A program made the position numbers and the translations under genes. Under the pieces are notes generated by a model, which saw only the letters and a program-made list of their open reading frames with translations, ran no database searches and had not been told where the DNA came from. From Mesorhizobium prunaredense (GTDB taxonomy: Bacteria; Pseudomonadota; Alphaproteobacteria; Rhizobiales; Rhizobiaceae), in NCBI RefSeq assembly GCF_900156895.1, contig NZ_FTPD01000005.1, positions 145,977-209,976 of the forward strand: a DNA stretch of 64,000 nucleotides, given 5' to 3'. Numbering within the stretch: position 1 is the first letter of the stretch; each line of letters begins with the position of its first letter. Shown here in pieces: positions 37,100-46,193 of the stretch.

Positions 37100-37884
37100 G
37101 GCGATAGCTCCGCGGTGCCGGCCGCCTCGATGCCGCTCAGCCTCGAAAAGGCGTCGCGGATCGAGCCGGCGCCGCTCGTCCTGACGACATCGGCCACCTT
37201 GCCCTTGGCGACCAGTTCGCCCTGCCGCAGCACGACGACATGGTCGCCGTCGTCAACCTCGTCGATCAGATGCGTTGCCCACAGCACGCCGATGCCCTCG
37301 GTTTCGACGAGCTTGCGGATGGTGGCGAGAATGCCGGCGCGCGACTGGATGTCGAGACCGACCGTCGCCTCGTCGAGCAGCAGCAGCGAAGGGCGGTGGA
37401 GCAGTGCCCTGGCGATCTCGATGCGCCGCATCTGGCCGCCGGAAAGACTGCGCGCCTTGTCATGCTGCCGACCTGGCATGTCGACGATATCGAGCAGCGC
37501 GGCAATGCGCTGCCGGGCTTCGCGTCCGCCGATGCCATGCAGCGCGGCGTGGTAGGAGAGGTTCTGGTGGACGCTGAGATCGAGGTCGAGCGTGCGCGCC
37601 TGGAACACGATGCCGACACGCCTCAGCGCTTCGCCCGAGGCGCGGCTGACGTCATGGCCGAAGATGCGGATCGATCCGCGGCGGGTGTCGTAGAGATGGC
37701 TGATCAGCGAGAACAGGGTTGTCTTGCCGGCGCCGTTGAGACCGAGAAGAACGGTGAACGTCGCCGGCGCGATCGAGAACGAGACGTCGTTGAGCGCCGG
37801 CTTCGAACCATAGGAGTGGCTGACGGCGGCGACGTCGAGCGCCGCCACCTGATCTCCCGGTCCGCTTGTCCTCACATGCTGCAC
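37096..37884 (-). CDS. ABC transporter ATP-binding protein, PQQ-linked
   Basis: This 262-residue ATPase has Walker A GLNGAGKTT, signature SLSGGQMRR and Walker B LLLLDEATVGLD. The best start is a GTG at 37,884, which follows AAGGGAG by nine bases; a TTG nine codons earlier lacks a ribosome site. It pairs with the adjacent ABC-2 permease. The family is one that accompanies PQQ-dependent alcohol oxidation. Confidence 0.9.
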   Translation of the reverse strand: MQHVRTSGPGDQVAALDVAAVSHSYGSKPALNDVSFSIAPATFTVLLGLNGAGKTTLFSLISHLYDTRRGSIRIFGHDVSRASGEALRRVGIVFQARTLDLDLSVHQNLSYHAALHGIGGREARQRIAALLDIVDMPGRQHDKARSLSGGQMRRIEIARALLHRPSLLLLDEATVGLDIQSRAGILATIRKLVETEGIGVLWATHLIDEVDDGDHVVVLRQGELVAKGKVADVVRTSGAGSIRDAFSRLSGIEAAGTAELSP

Positions 37885-37973
37885 GCCGTCTGGCTCCCTT
37901 GTCGTCGACAATAGTCTAGCCCAAGTCTGGCCCTCGGGGCGCGATCGCGCAGGGTCCTGCTTTCAAAGTGACC

Positions 37974-38477
37974 TTACTTGATCGTGATCGTGCCCTTCAT
38001 GCCCTTGTCGGCGAGGTCGGGCACCGACCATGTGTAGATGCCGGGCCTCACGGTGCTGAACTGTACCTGGATGGTGCCGTCGGCGTCGAATTCGAGCCAT
38101 GCGGGTGCGCCGTCCATGTGCACCTCGAGATCGTTGATGACGATCTGGTTGTTCCACACATTGCGGAACAGGTCGGTGTGGAATTTGTATTCCAGCCCGC
38201 CCGCCGCGGTGATCTTCCAACGATAGCCCTGGCCGGCGATCAGCTGGAAGTCTTTCTGGCTGGCGGAGAACTGGTCTTGCTTGCTGCCGAGGATAAGTTC
38301 CGGCACGTCCTTGCTGGCCCGGGTCGCTTTCTCGGCCTGCGGACTGGCCTCCGTGCTGGCGGCCGCGCCGGCGGCGGCGTTATCGTCATCGTCGTCGCCG
38401 TCCTGCGCCGAGACCTGACCCTGGGTGAGCGCCATGCCCACCAGCGCGGCGAAAGCGACTGCCCGAAATTTCCGCAT
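37974..38477 (-). CDS. Exported protein with acidic linker, possible cupredoxin fold
   Basis: This 167-residue protein has a signal peptide ending near VSAQDG, a run of aspartates (DGDDDDD) and an Ala/Ser-rich linker. A beta-rich C-terminal domain follows (VPDLADKGMKGTITIK), resembling cupredoxin-like domains but without an evident copper ligand set. AGGA precedes the ATG. It lies between the beta-propeller and ATPase genes. Function is unknown. Confidence 0.72.
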   Translation of the reverse strand: MRKFRAVAFAALVGMALTQGQVSAQDGDDDDDNAAAGAAASTEASPQAEKATRASKDVPELILGSKQDQFSASQKDFQLIAGQGYRWKITAAGGLEYKFHTDLFRNVWNNQIVINDLEVHMDGAPAWLEFDADGTIQVQFSTVRPGIYTWSVPDLADKGMKGTITIK

Positions 38478-38550
38478 GATTTCCTGCCCTTGTGCTGTTT
38501 TTCTGCCTGCTTGATTCACTTGGTTTATTCAATGGTTCATTTGGCGGAAT

Positions 38551-39522
38551 TCATTTGGGAGAGACGACGACCCCCCACGGCAAGGCGCCGACGGTCACCG
38601 ACTGCACCGGCTCGTCGGTCGCCACGTCGATGAAGGTGATGTCGTTCGACACGCCGTTGGTCGAGATGATGGTCTTCTGGTCCGGGGTGAAAGCGAGCTG
38701 CCAGACGCGTTGGCCGACCAGCATGTATTTCTCGACCTCATACGTCTGCGTGTTGATCACCGCGACGCGGTTGGCCGGTCCGAGCGCCACATAGGCCTTC
38801 TTGCCGTCGGCGGTGATGCGCACACCGACCGGCTGGATGGATTCGGGCCTCAGGCCGGCAACCTCGAAGGTGATCTTCTGGACGACTTCGCGCGTTTGAT
38901 TGTCGATCACCGAAACCGTGCCACCGATCTCGGCGCTCACCCAGGCCTGCTTGCCGTCGGGGGTGAACTCGACGAAGCGCGGACGCGTATCCACCAGCAC
39001 GTTGTCGGTGATCTCGTGGGTCGTCGTATCGATGAAATGCGCCATGTTTGTCGTTTCCGACGTATTGACCATGGTCTTGCCGTCCGGGCTGACGCCCATG
39101 CCTTCCGGTTCGACGCCGACCGGAATCTCAGACAGCACCTTCTTACTGTCTATGTCGATGACGGTGACGAGATTGTCGTCCTCATTGGCGACATAGAGCG
39201 TCTTGCCGTCAGGCGAGAGCACGAAGAGCTCCGGGTCAGGCCCGGAGGGCAAGGTATCGACGATCTCCAGGGTTGCCGTGTCGATGACCTCGATCGAATC
39301 GTCGTCGCTGGCGCAGAGATAAATGTGCTTGCCGTCATGCGAGATGGTGATGCCGCGCGGACGTTGCCCGACATTAACCGTCTTCACCACCTGCATCGTC
39401 GCGGTGTCGACGACGGACATCGTGTTGTCTTTCTCGTTGGAGACATAGGCCATGTAGGCCGACGCCGGACCGGCCATGAAGCCGGTCGCAACTATGGCGA
39501 GTGCGCAAGCTCGTCTCTGCAC
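38551..39522 (-). CDS. PQQ-dependent catabolism-associated beta-propeller protein
   Basis: This 323-residue exported protein consists of about seven YVTN-type repeats (AYVSNEKDNTMSVVDT; LYVANEDDNLVTVIDI; AWVSAEIGGTVSVIDN). A signal peptide runs to about ASAYMAY. The GTG at 39,522 has GGGAGGA upstream and is favoured over a TTG that overlaps that site. The family is found with PQQ alcohol dehydrogenases and ABC genes. It may bind a partner in the periplasm. Confidence 0.9.
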   Translation of the reverse strand: MQRRACALAIVATGFMAGPASAYMAYVSNEKDNTMSVVDTATMQVVKTVNVGQRPRGITISHDGKHIYLCASDDDSIEVIDTATLEIVDTLPSGPDPELFVLSPDGKTLYVANEDDNLVTVIDIDSKKVLSEIPVGVEPEGMGVSPDGKTMVNTSETTNMAHFIDTTTHEITDNVLVDTRPRFVEFTPDGKQAWVSAEIGGTVSVIDNQTREVVQKITFEVAGLRPESIQPVGVRITADGKKAYVALGPANRVAVINTQTYEVEKYMLVGQRVWQLAFTPDQKTIISTNGVSNDITFIDVATDEPVQSVTVGALPWGVVVSPK

Positions 39523-39543
39523 TGAAATTCCTCCCAAACTTTT

Positions 39544-40794
39544 CTACTTAAGCACGCATTTTGTTTCCGGCTCGTCGACCCCGAGCGTATCGAGCTCCGA
39601 CAGCTGGTGCAAAAATCCCTCCTGCGGCGATGTCGAGACGACCGACCTAGTGTCGCCGAGGAAGATCGGCTGCCGCAACTGCTGGTTCCATTTGCGGAAG
39701 GTCAGTTTCTGCCCTTTGAAGGCGGCGATCGAAAAATCGTCGGAGCGGATGAAATCGGCCATCTTGCGCGGGTCGGCGCCCTGCGTGCGGGTCGCCGCCT
39801 CGCCGAGGATGCGCACCGCGGTCCACGCCGCCATGTCCTTCGACACCATGCGGCGGCCGTTTGCCTTGGCGAAGCGGTTCTGGATCTGGGTGCCGCCCCA
39901 TTGCTCGCTGGCCGGATGCCAGGCCAACGGGGTGAGGCCGGCGGTGCCGGCGACCGGCCGCGGAATCCAGGTGCGGAACGGAACGTAGGTGCCGAACACC
40001 TCGCTTTCGTCGGCGACCAGCAGCACATCGTGCTCCGGCAGGTCCTGGGTGAAGACAGGCATCTGCCGCTGGATCTGGACGACGCCGGAATCGGTCCGTC
40101 GTGCCGTGCCGGTATCCTCGAACAGCTTTTCGCCGACGATCTCGCCGCCGAAGCGCGTCGCCGCCCGGCGCAGCGCCTCGGCAAAAAGCTGGTCGCGCTC
40201 GTGCGAGCCGTAGATCAGCACCCAGCGCCGCCATTGCTTCCAGATGAGATATTGCGCCAGCCCGTCGGCCAGCATGCTGCGCGTCGGGATGGTGTGGAAG
40301 ATGTTGGCGCGGCATTCCTCCTCGCGAAGTCTGTCGTCGGTGGCGCCGGCGTTGAAGATCAAGACGCCGTTGTCGCGGGCAAGATCGACGATCGACAGCA
40401 ACTGCCTGGCCGAGAGGTCCGCGACCACATAGCGGTTGCCTTTGGCGATCATCTCCTTGAAGGCCGGGACGACATCGTCATCCGGCTTCACCTCGGTCAC
40501 GTCGAGGCTGAATTTCTGGCCGAGGAAGCTGCCGGTCGTGTTGTTGTCGGCAATCGCCACATTGCCGCCGGCAACGCCTTCATCGCGCGGCGGGACGTCG
40601 AGCACCGACAAGGCCAGCCGCGGCGCATAGGCGCGCAAATAGCCTATCTTGATCTCGGTCAGCTTTTTTTCCGGCTTGGCCGTTGCGGCCGGCTGCCTGC
40701 CCGTCGCTTCCTGGGCGAGCGCGCCCGGAACGTTGACGGTCAGGGAAAAAAAGCACAAAAAGGCCGCCAGAGTGCCCGGCACCGCGCTCGTCAT
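39544..40794 (-). CDS. Periplasmic binding protein of the PQQ-linked ABC system
   Basis: This 416-residue protein has a signal peptide (TLAAFLCFFSLTVNVPGALA) and the branched-chain amino acid receptor-like fold (IKIGYLRAYAPRL; GTYVPFRTWIPRP). It corresponds to the substrate-binding family associated with PQQ alcohol dehydrogenases. The ATG at 40,794 begins the signal peptide. It heads the minus-strand operon, divergent from the methanofuran genes. An importer-type receptor beside an ABC-2 export permease is unusual. Confidence 0.87.
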   Translation of the reverse strand: MTSAVPGTLAAFLCFFSLTVNVPGALAQEATGRQPAATAKPEKKLTEIKIGYLRAYAPRLALSVLDVPPRDEGVAGGNVAIADNNTTGSFLGQKFSLDVTEVKPDDDVVPAFKEMIAKGNRYVVADLSARQLLSIVDLARDNGVLIFNAGATDDRLREEECRANIFHTIPTRSMLADGLAQYLIWKQWRRWVLIYGSHERDQLFAEALRRAATRFGGEIVGEKLFEDTGTARRTDSGVVQIQRQMPVFTQDLPEHDVLLVADESEVFGTYVPFRTWIPRPVAGTAGLTPLAWHPASEQWGGTQIQNRFAKANGRRMVSKDMAAWTAVRILGEAATRTQGADPRKMADFIRSDDFSIAAFKGQKLTFRKWNQQLRQPIFLGDTRSVVSTSPQEGFLHQLSELDTLGVDEPETKCVLK

Positions 40795-41019
40795 CGATGA
40801 AATTACCCGTTCTTGCGCTAAAGTCCGATTGTTGTCGGAGCGGCGCGAAGTCAAGGTGCCCGTGATGAGCTTAGCTGACCGGCAAATTTTATCAAACCCT
40901 GAAAGTGGACTTCTCACGTCTGCTTTAGTGCCATGCCTGCTCGCCGGAACGGCAACCGAGCGGAACTCGGTATTCGGGCCCAAAAGCGTCCTTTTCCTCA
41001 TGCCGGAGAAAGTCCGTCA

Positions 41020-42861
41020 ATGACCAGAATGCTGGCCAGCGTCACCGGCGCCGACGAGGCGGAGATCGCGCTTTCTGGCGGTGCCGACATCGTCGACCTG
41101 AAGGATCCGAAGGCGGGAGCGCTGGGCGCGGTGTCCACGCAGACCATCCGCCGGACGATTTCACTGATCGCCGGCCGGGCGCCGGTCAGCGCGGTCTGCG
41201 GCGACCTGCCGATGGAACCCGAGACGATCCGCGCCAAGGCCGAAGAGATCGCCGCAACCGGCGTCGATTACGTCAAGATAGGCTTGTTTCCGTCGGCAGA
41301 TGTCGCGGCCTGTGCTGCAGCGCTCGCGCCGCTCGCCGCGCGAACGAAACTGATCGCGGTGCTTTTCGCCGACCTGGCGCCGGATTTCGAGCTTCTGCCG
41401 ATGCTTGCCAAACATCGCTTCCATGGCGCCATGGTGGACACGGCGAACAAGGACAACGGGCGGCTGCTCGACCATCTGCCGCCCGAGCGTATCCCGGGAT
41501 TCATCGATCGAGCGAAATCGCTCGGCCTCATGGTTGGGCTGAGCGGATCGCTGGAAGCCCCTGATATTCCGCGCCTACTGCCCTTCGCTCCCGATTTTCT
41601 CGGCTTTCGCGGGGCGCTGTGCGGCCATTCCGGCCGCGTGGGTTCGATCAGCGCCGAGGCGGTTGCGCAGATCCGCGACTTGATCCCGGAAGCATCCCGG
41701 GCCGGCGGCGCGTCGAGCGTCGACTACCGCCTGCTGGCGGCGAGGGGCTATTCGCCGGGCACCGACCCGACACTGGGCACCGACAAGATCTTCGTGCGCG
41801 ACTTTGTCCTGCCGGTCCAGATCGGCGCCTACAGTTTTGAGCACGGCCATACCCAAAAAGTGCGTTTCGACGTGATCGCCGACGTGCTGCAGGTCACCGA
41901 CCATCCCGAAGACATGCGCCATGTGTTCTCCTACGACATCATCATGGACGGCATTCGCACCATCGTCGCACGGGGCCATATCCAGCTTAGCGAGGCCTTG
42001 GCCGAGCAGGTGGCGACCTACATCCTGGAGAACCCGCGCGTCGTGCGCGTCACGGTAAGGGTGGAAAAACTCGAACTCGGCCCGGGCGGCGTCGGCGTCG
42101 AGATCGAACGCAAGCGCCAATCTGCAGGCCGCGGCGTTGCCTCCGGCCCTGCCGGCCGAAAAGACCAAAGCGCCGTTTCCCGGCCGCGACCGGAAAGGCC
42201 CGACGCCGTCAGGCGAGCCGTCGTCAAGCCGTCCGTCGTCAAGCTTGGCGGCAGCACCGTCCATGCGGCGGAACTGGAAAGCTGGATCGCGGCGCTGGCG
42301 GGCTCCAAGCTGCCGATCGTCATCGTGCCCGGCGGCGGCCGTTTTGCCGACCAGGTGCGCGAGACGCAGATTTACATGGATTTTTCCGACACCGCCGCCC
42401 ACGCCATGGCGATCCTCGCCATGGAGCAGTTCGGCCAGGTCATCCTCGACCGAGACGAAAGGCTGGCGCCGGCACGGTCGCTGGAAGAAATGGGGCGGGC
42501 GCTGGACGCGGGGAAGGTCCCGGTGTGGCTGCCGTCGTCGTTGGCGCTGCCGGCGCCGGACATTCCGGCGTCCTGGGACGTTACCTCCGATTCCCTTGCC
42601 GCCTGGCTTGCCGGCAAGCTCGGCGCAAATGCGCTGCTCTTGATCAAGCAGACCGTCGCCTTCTCCGGCAGCGACACGATCGACAGCCTGGCAGTCAGAG
42701 GCATCGTCGACGCCGGCTTCGCCGCCATGCTGCCCGACGGTGTCGATGTCCATCTCGCCGGCCCGAAAGATGCCGTCGAGGCCGGGGCGCTGCTCGCAGC
42801 GGGCAATCTGCCCGGCATTGCGATCGCGGCTCCGATCCGGTCGGCAAGAAAAGCAGGGTAG
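41020..42861 (+). CDS. mfnB: Three-domain fusion: MfnB-like synthase, dihydroneopterin aldolase-like, MfnE-like kinase
   Basis: This 613-residue protein joins three enzyme families. Residues 1-240 form an MfnB-type TIM barrel (DLKDPKAGALG with Lys28, GVDYVKIGLF), which makes the furan phosphate of methanofuran. Residues about 258-367 form a dihydroneopterin aldolase-like domain (FVRDFVLPVQIGAYSFEH). A Pro/Arg-rich linker follows, then an amino acid kinase-fold domain (VVKLGGS, IVPGGGRFAD) like MfnE. GGAGAAAG precedes the ATG. The fusion links methanofuran and pterin chemistry in one chain. Confidence 0.88.
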   Translation: MTRMLASVTGADEAEIALSGGADIVDLKDPKAGALGAVSTQTIRRTISLIAGRAPVSAVCGDLPMEPETIRAKAEEIAATGVDYVKIGLFPSADVAACAAALAPLAARTKLIAVLFADLAPDFELLPMLAKHRFHGAMVDTANKDNGRLLDHLPPERIPGFIDRAKSLGLMVGLSGSLEAPDIPRLLPFAPDFLGFRGALCGHSGRVGSISAEAVAQIRDLIPEASRAGGASSVDYRLLAARGYSPGTDPTLGTDKIFVRDFVLPVQIGAYSFEHGHTQKVRFDVIADVLQVTDHPEDMRHVFSYDIIMDGIRTIVARGHIQLSEALAEQVATYILENPRVVRVTVRVEKLELGPGGVGVEIERKRQSAGRGVASGPAGRKDQSAVSRPRPERPDAVRRAVVKPSVVKLGGSTVHAAELESWIAALAGSKLPIVIVPGGGRFADQVRETQIYMDFSDTAAHAMAILAMEQFGQVILDRDERLAPARSLEEMGRALDAGKVPVWLPSSLALPAPDIPASWDVTSDSLAAWLAGKLGANALLLIKQTVAFSGSDTIDSLAVRGIVDAGFAAMLPDGVDVHLAGPKDAVEAGALLAAGNLPGIAIAAPIRSARKAG

Positions 42862-42864
42862 GCG

Positions 42865-43416
42865 ATGGCGACGCTGCATACGCCGCGCTGGGCATGGGTT
42901 TTGACCGGTTCCGGTCATTTTTTTACGGAGAGTTTTGCACTCATTCACCAGCTCGAGCATTGCGATGTCTTCGTGTCGAAAGCCGCCAACGAAGTGCTGC
43001 GCATGTACAAGCTCAAGCTGGATTTCCCGGAGACGACGCGCGTGCTGCACGACAAGACGGCGAGCGCGATCCCGGTCGGAGAATTCTATCACGGTGTCTA
43101 TCATACGGTGGTGGTGGCGCCGGCCAGTTCCAACACGGTCGCCAAATGCGTGCACGGCATTTCCGACACGCTCGCCACCAACGTTTTTGCCCAGGCCGGA
43201 AAATGCCGGGTGCCGGCCATCGTCTTTGCCTGCGACACCGCGCCGGAACTCGAAACCATGGCGCCGCATGGGCTGGTCAAGGTCTATCCGCGCAGGATCG
43301 ACCTGGAGAATACCAACCAGCTGAAGAGTTTTGAGCGAACCCAGGTGGTCGAGTCGCTTGCCGATCTCGAAGCCTCGGTCAGACGGCGCCACGCCGAACT
43401 CGCAAGCCATGGCTGA
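42865..43416 (+). CDS. Flavoprotein, dihydromethanopterin reductase-like
   Basis: This 183-residue protein is a HFCD-type flavoprotein: WVLTGSGHFFTES at the N-terminus, VVVAPASSNTVAKCVHGISD for FMN binding, and PAIVFACDTAPELE. Members in methylotrophs (AfpA/DmrB type) are thought to reduce dihydromethanopterin to H4MPT. It lies three bases after the fusion gene and overlaps the next gene, so the four plus-strand genes form one operon. Confidence 0.87.
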   Translation: MATLHTPRWAWVLTGSGHFFTESFALIHQLEHCDVFVSKAANEVLRMYKLKLDFPETTRVLHDKTASAIPVGEFYHGVYHTVVVAPASSNTVAKCVHGISDTLATNVFAQAGKCRVPAIVFACDTAPELETMAPHGLVKVYPRRIDLENTNQLKSFERTQVVESLADLEASVRRRHAELASHG

Positions 43417-44803
43417 GCGGCTGGTCTTTCTTACCGGCCATCTGGCCAAGGTCCGGCTGGAAAGGCTGCTGGCCGGACTGGGCGAAACCGAATTTGCCTG
43501 GGAGATCATCGACATCGGCGTCAAGGTCGCGGCGCTGATGAGCGAAGACATCATCAAGCGGCGGCTTAGCCTGGCAGGCGCCGCCGATCGCGTCATCCTG
43601 CCCGGCCGCTATCGCGGTGACATCGAGCATCTATCGGACCATTTCGGCGTACCCTTCGTGCGCGGCCCCGACGAGATCGCCGATCTGCCGGGCTTTCTCG
43701 GCCGGGCGGGCGAGCCGCCTGACCTTTCGCGTCACGACATGCGCATCTTCGCCGAAATCGTCGATGCGCCGATGCTGTCGGTCGAGGCGCTGGTGGCGAG
43801 GGCACGGACGCTGGCCGCGGCCGGCGCCGACGTCGTCGATCTCGGCTGCTTGCCGGAAACGCCGTTTCCGTTGCTGGAAGAGGCGGTGCGCGAGCTGAAG
43901 GCACAAGGATTTCTGGTCAGTGTCGATTCGGCCAGCACCGACGAACTGTCGATCGGCGCGCGCGCCGGTGCGGACTATCTTCTCAGCCTCGATGAGAACT
44001 CGCTGCCGCTGGCCTTCGACCACAAGGCCGTACCAGTGCTGATCCCGTCCACGCCCGGCGACCTGGATTCGCTCGGCCGGGCCATCGAAGCGGCACAGAA
44101 GGCCGGCGTCGCCTTCATCGCCGATCCCGTGCTCGACCCGATCCATTTCGGCTTTGCCGCCTCACTCGGGCGTTTCATCGAGGCGCGCCGCCGCTGGCCT
44201 GAGGTCGAACTGCTGATGGGCACCGGCAATCTCACCGAATTGACCGACGCCGACAGTTCCGGCGTTACCGCGGTTCTGGCCGGGCTCTGCTCGGAACTTC
44301 AGATCCGAAACGTGCTTGCCGTGCATGTCAGCCCGCACACGCTGCGAACCATCGAGGAGCACGATATTGCCCGCCGCATTCTGTTTGCCGCGAAGAGTGA
44401 CGGTGCGCTGCCGCGGAGTTACCATCCAGGGCTGCTGCAGGTCCACGACCGCAAGCCGTTCACCGCCTCGACCGAGGATATCGCAGCACTTGCTGCGGAG
44501 GTGCGCGACGCCAACTTCCGCATCATGACCGCCGAGGACGGCATCCATGTTTTCAACGGCAAGGGGCATGCGGTTGCCACGGATGCGTTCGAACTCTTTG
44601 CTGGGCTTGGCGTTGAAGCCGATGGCGCACACGCGTTCTATCTCGGCGCCGAGCTGATGAAGGCCGAGATCGCGTGGCGCCTCGGCAAGCGCTATGTGCA
44701 GGACGAGCCGCTCGCATGGGGCGTTGCCGCGCCGGCTCCCGAAACCGACCGCAGCCGTCTTGCCGAAGCGGGCCACACGCTTCGCGCGAAGAAAGAGCGC
44801 TAA
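43409..44803 (+). CDS. Dihydropteroate synthase-related protein (DUF6513 type)
   Basis: This 464-residue protein has a unique N-terminal domain (MAERLVFLTGHLAKVRLERL), then a DHPS-like TIM barrel (AAGADVVDLGCLPETPF; DPVLDPIHFG). A C-terminal segment contains SYHPGLLQVHDRKPF. It is the family found in archaea and methylotrophs in place of or beside canonical DHPS, probably for the arylamine-pterin step or another H4MPT step. The ATG at 43,409 overlaps the preceding stop by eight bases. Confidence 0.86.
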   Translation: MAERLVFLTGHLAKVRLERLLAGLGETEFAWEIIDIGVKVAALMSEDIIKRRLSLAGAADRVILPGRYRGDIEHLSDHFGVPFVRGPDEIADLPGFLGRAGEPPDLSRHDMRIFAEIVDAPMLSVEALVARARTLAAAGADVVDLGCLPETPFPLLEEAVRELKAQGFLVSVDSASTDELSIGARAGADYLLSLDENSLPLAFDHKAVPVLIPSTPGDLDSLGRAIEAAQKAGVAFIADPVLDPIHFGFAASLGRFIEARRRWPEVELLMGTGNLTELTDADSSGVTAVLAGLCSELQIRNVLAVHVSPHTLRTIEEHDIARRILFAAKSDGALPRSYHPGLLQVHDRKPFTASTEDIAALAAEVRDANFRIMTAEDGIHVFNGKGHAVATDAFELFAGLGVEADGAHAFYLGAELMKAEIAWRLGKRYVQDEPLAWGVAAPAPETDRSRLAEAGHTLRAKKER

Positions 44804-44806
44804 ACC

Positions 44807-45397
44807 ATGCCGTTCATTCGCGAATCGATCATCACCACGGTCAACAAAGCCGGCGACGTCCACATCGCGCCGATCGGCATCATCGCCGAGAAGGACGGCT
44901 GGGTCATTGCGCCGTTCCGGCCGTCGATCACGCTCGACAATCTCGCCGAAGTGCCGTTCGCCATTGCCAATTACACCGATGACGTCCGCATCTTTGCCGG
45001 CTGCCTGACCGGCCGCAAGCATTGGCCAACCGTTGCGGTAAACGGGTGTCCGGTGCCGCGGCTCGCAGCGGCGCTCGCGCATTCGGTCCTCGAAGTCGAA
45101 ACTGTCGATGACGATGCTATGCGACCTCGCCATTTCTGCCGCGTGGTGCAGGAGGAAACGCATGCGCCGTTCACCGGCTTCAACCGCGCCAAGGCGGCGG
45201 TGCTGGAACTGGCCATCCTCGTCAGCCGGCTCGGCATGCTGCCGCGCGACAAGATCGAGGCGGAAATCGCCTACCTTTCGATTGCCATCGAAAAGACTGC
45301 GGGCGAGGGCGAAAAAGAAGCCTGGGGCTGGCTGATGCAGCGGGTCGGCGATCACCTTGCGGCCAAGGATGCCAGCGGCGAGGATGCGCGGGGCTGA
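44807..45397 (+). CDS. DUF447 family protein, H4MPT-linked
   Basis: This 196-residue protein belongs to the DUF447 family (FIRESIITTVNKAGDVHIAP at the N-terminus, then GFNRAKAAVLELAILVSRL), which has a flavin-reductase-like split barrel. It is conserved with H4MPT genes in methylotrophs and archaea; the reaction is unknown. It begins three bases after the DHPS-like gene and ends the operon. Confidence 0.87.
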   Translation: MPFIRESIITTVNKAGDVHIAPIGIIAEKDGWVIAPFRPSITLDNLAEVPFAIANYTDDVRIFAGCLTGRKHWPTVAVNGCPVPRLAAALAHSVLEVETVDDDAMRPRHFCRVVQEETHAPFTGFNRAKAAVLELAILVSRLGMLPRDKIEAEIAYLSIAIEKTAGEGEKEAWGWLMQRVGDHLAAKDASGEDARG

Positions 45398-45461
45398 ACC
45401 GGATATGCTGAACCAGGGTAAGCTTCCGGGCTGACGCGTTTTACACACGGTGGCGGTGATC

Positions 45462-45870
45462 TCAAACGGCGGTGTTCGACCCCTTGCGGACAATCCCTGA
45501 TGGGAGGTCAAGGGAACGTCGTGACCCAACACAGTCCTTCACACAGCTTGGGCTGAACGTCGCGAATGAAAGGAAAACGAGGACATTCGCGGCCACGGGC
45601 CGCGGCGAATTTACGAAGCCGGAAGGCAGCCACTCAGCGATCGTCGTCTGGGAAGTCCCTGAATGAACGAGACCGAAAGGCTTTTCACTTCCAGCGGGGG
45701 CCGCCGGAATGATGATGGTGGTGTTGATCACAGCGGCATCGGGCTGAATGACTTGGGTAACGGCGATGCCGTCGGCCTCCATCCAGTGAACAAACCAGAA
45801 GCCCGGCGAGATCTCTATCGCCTTATAGCGTTCTTCCGCTGAACGACCCTTGTCCTGGCCTTCAAGACAG
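45462..45870 (-). pseudogene. Degraded reading frame, possible calycin/MoaF-like remnant
   Basis: Between about 45,650 and 45,835 the minus strand encodes RYKAIEISPGFWFVHWMEAD followed by GIAVTQVIQPDAAVINTTII, protein-like sequence that resembles calycin-type small-molecule-binding folds. Flanking codons look random, and there is no good start or ribosome site. It abuts a truncated NTF2-like fragment on the other strand. Assignment to MoaF or a related family is a guess. Confidence 0.35.
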
Positions 45871-45879
45871 GTCCAGCGA

Positions 45880-46160
45880 AGGCGGCTGCTACACCCAGCA
45901 CAATCCGGGTGTCGCCGATGGCAGAGAAGCATTGCGTGCCTTTTTCATCGAATTCTTCTCAACGCGCTCGCGAGCGCGCTTCAGCATCAAACGCATCTTC
46001 TGTGAAGGCGATTATGTTACGGTCCATGCGCATTGGACCGAGGATGACAATGACCGTGGCAGCGCTGTGATGGACATTTTCCGGGTCGAGAACGGTCGCG
46101 TCGCCGAGCACTGGGATGTCATCCAGCGATCCCCGAGCGTTTGGCTCATTCCAATACGAT
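45880..46160 (+). pseudogene. Truncated NTF2-like protein fragment
   Basis: A plus-strand frame reads CYTQHNPGVADGREALRAFF and later VTVHAHWTEDDNDRGSAVMD and VENGRVAEHWDVIQ, typical of the C-terminal half of SnoaL-like NTF2 proteins. No start codon with a ribosome site precedes it, and the N-terminal half is absent. The end runs into unrelated sequence. It is a remnant at the edge of the catabolic island. Confidence 0.6.
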
Positions 46161-46193
46161 GTTCTAGCAAACTCACCAATTTTGAGGCCTCAC

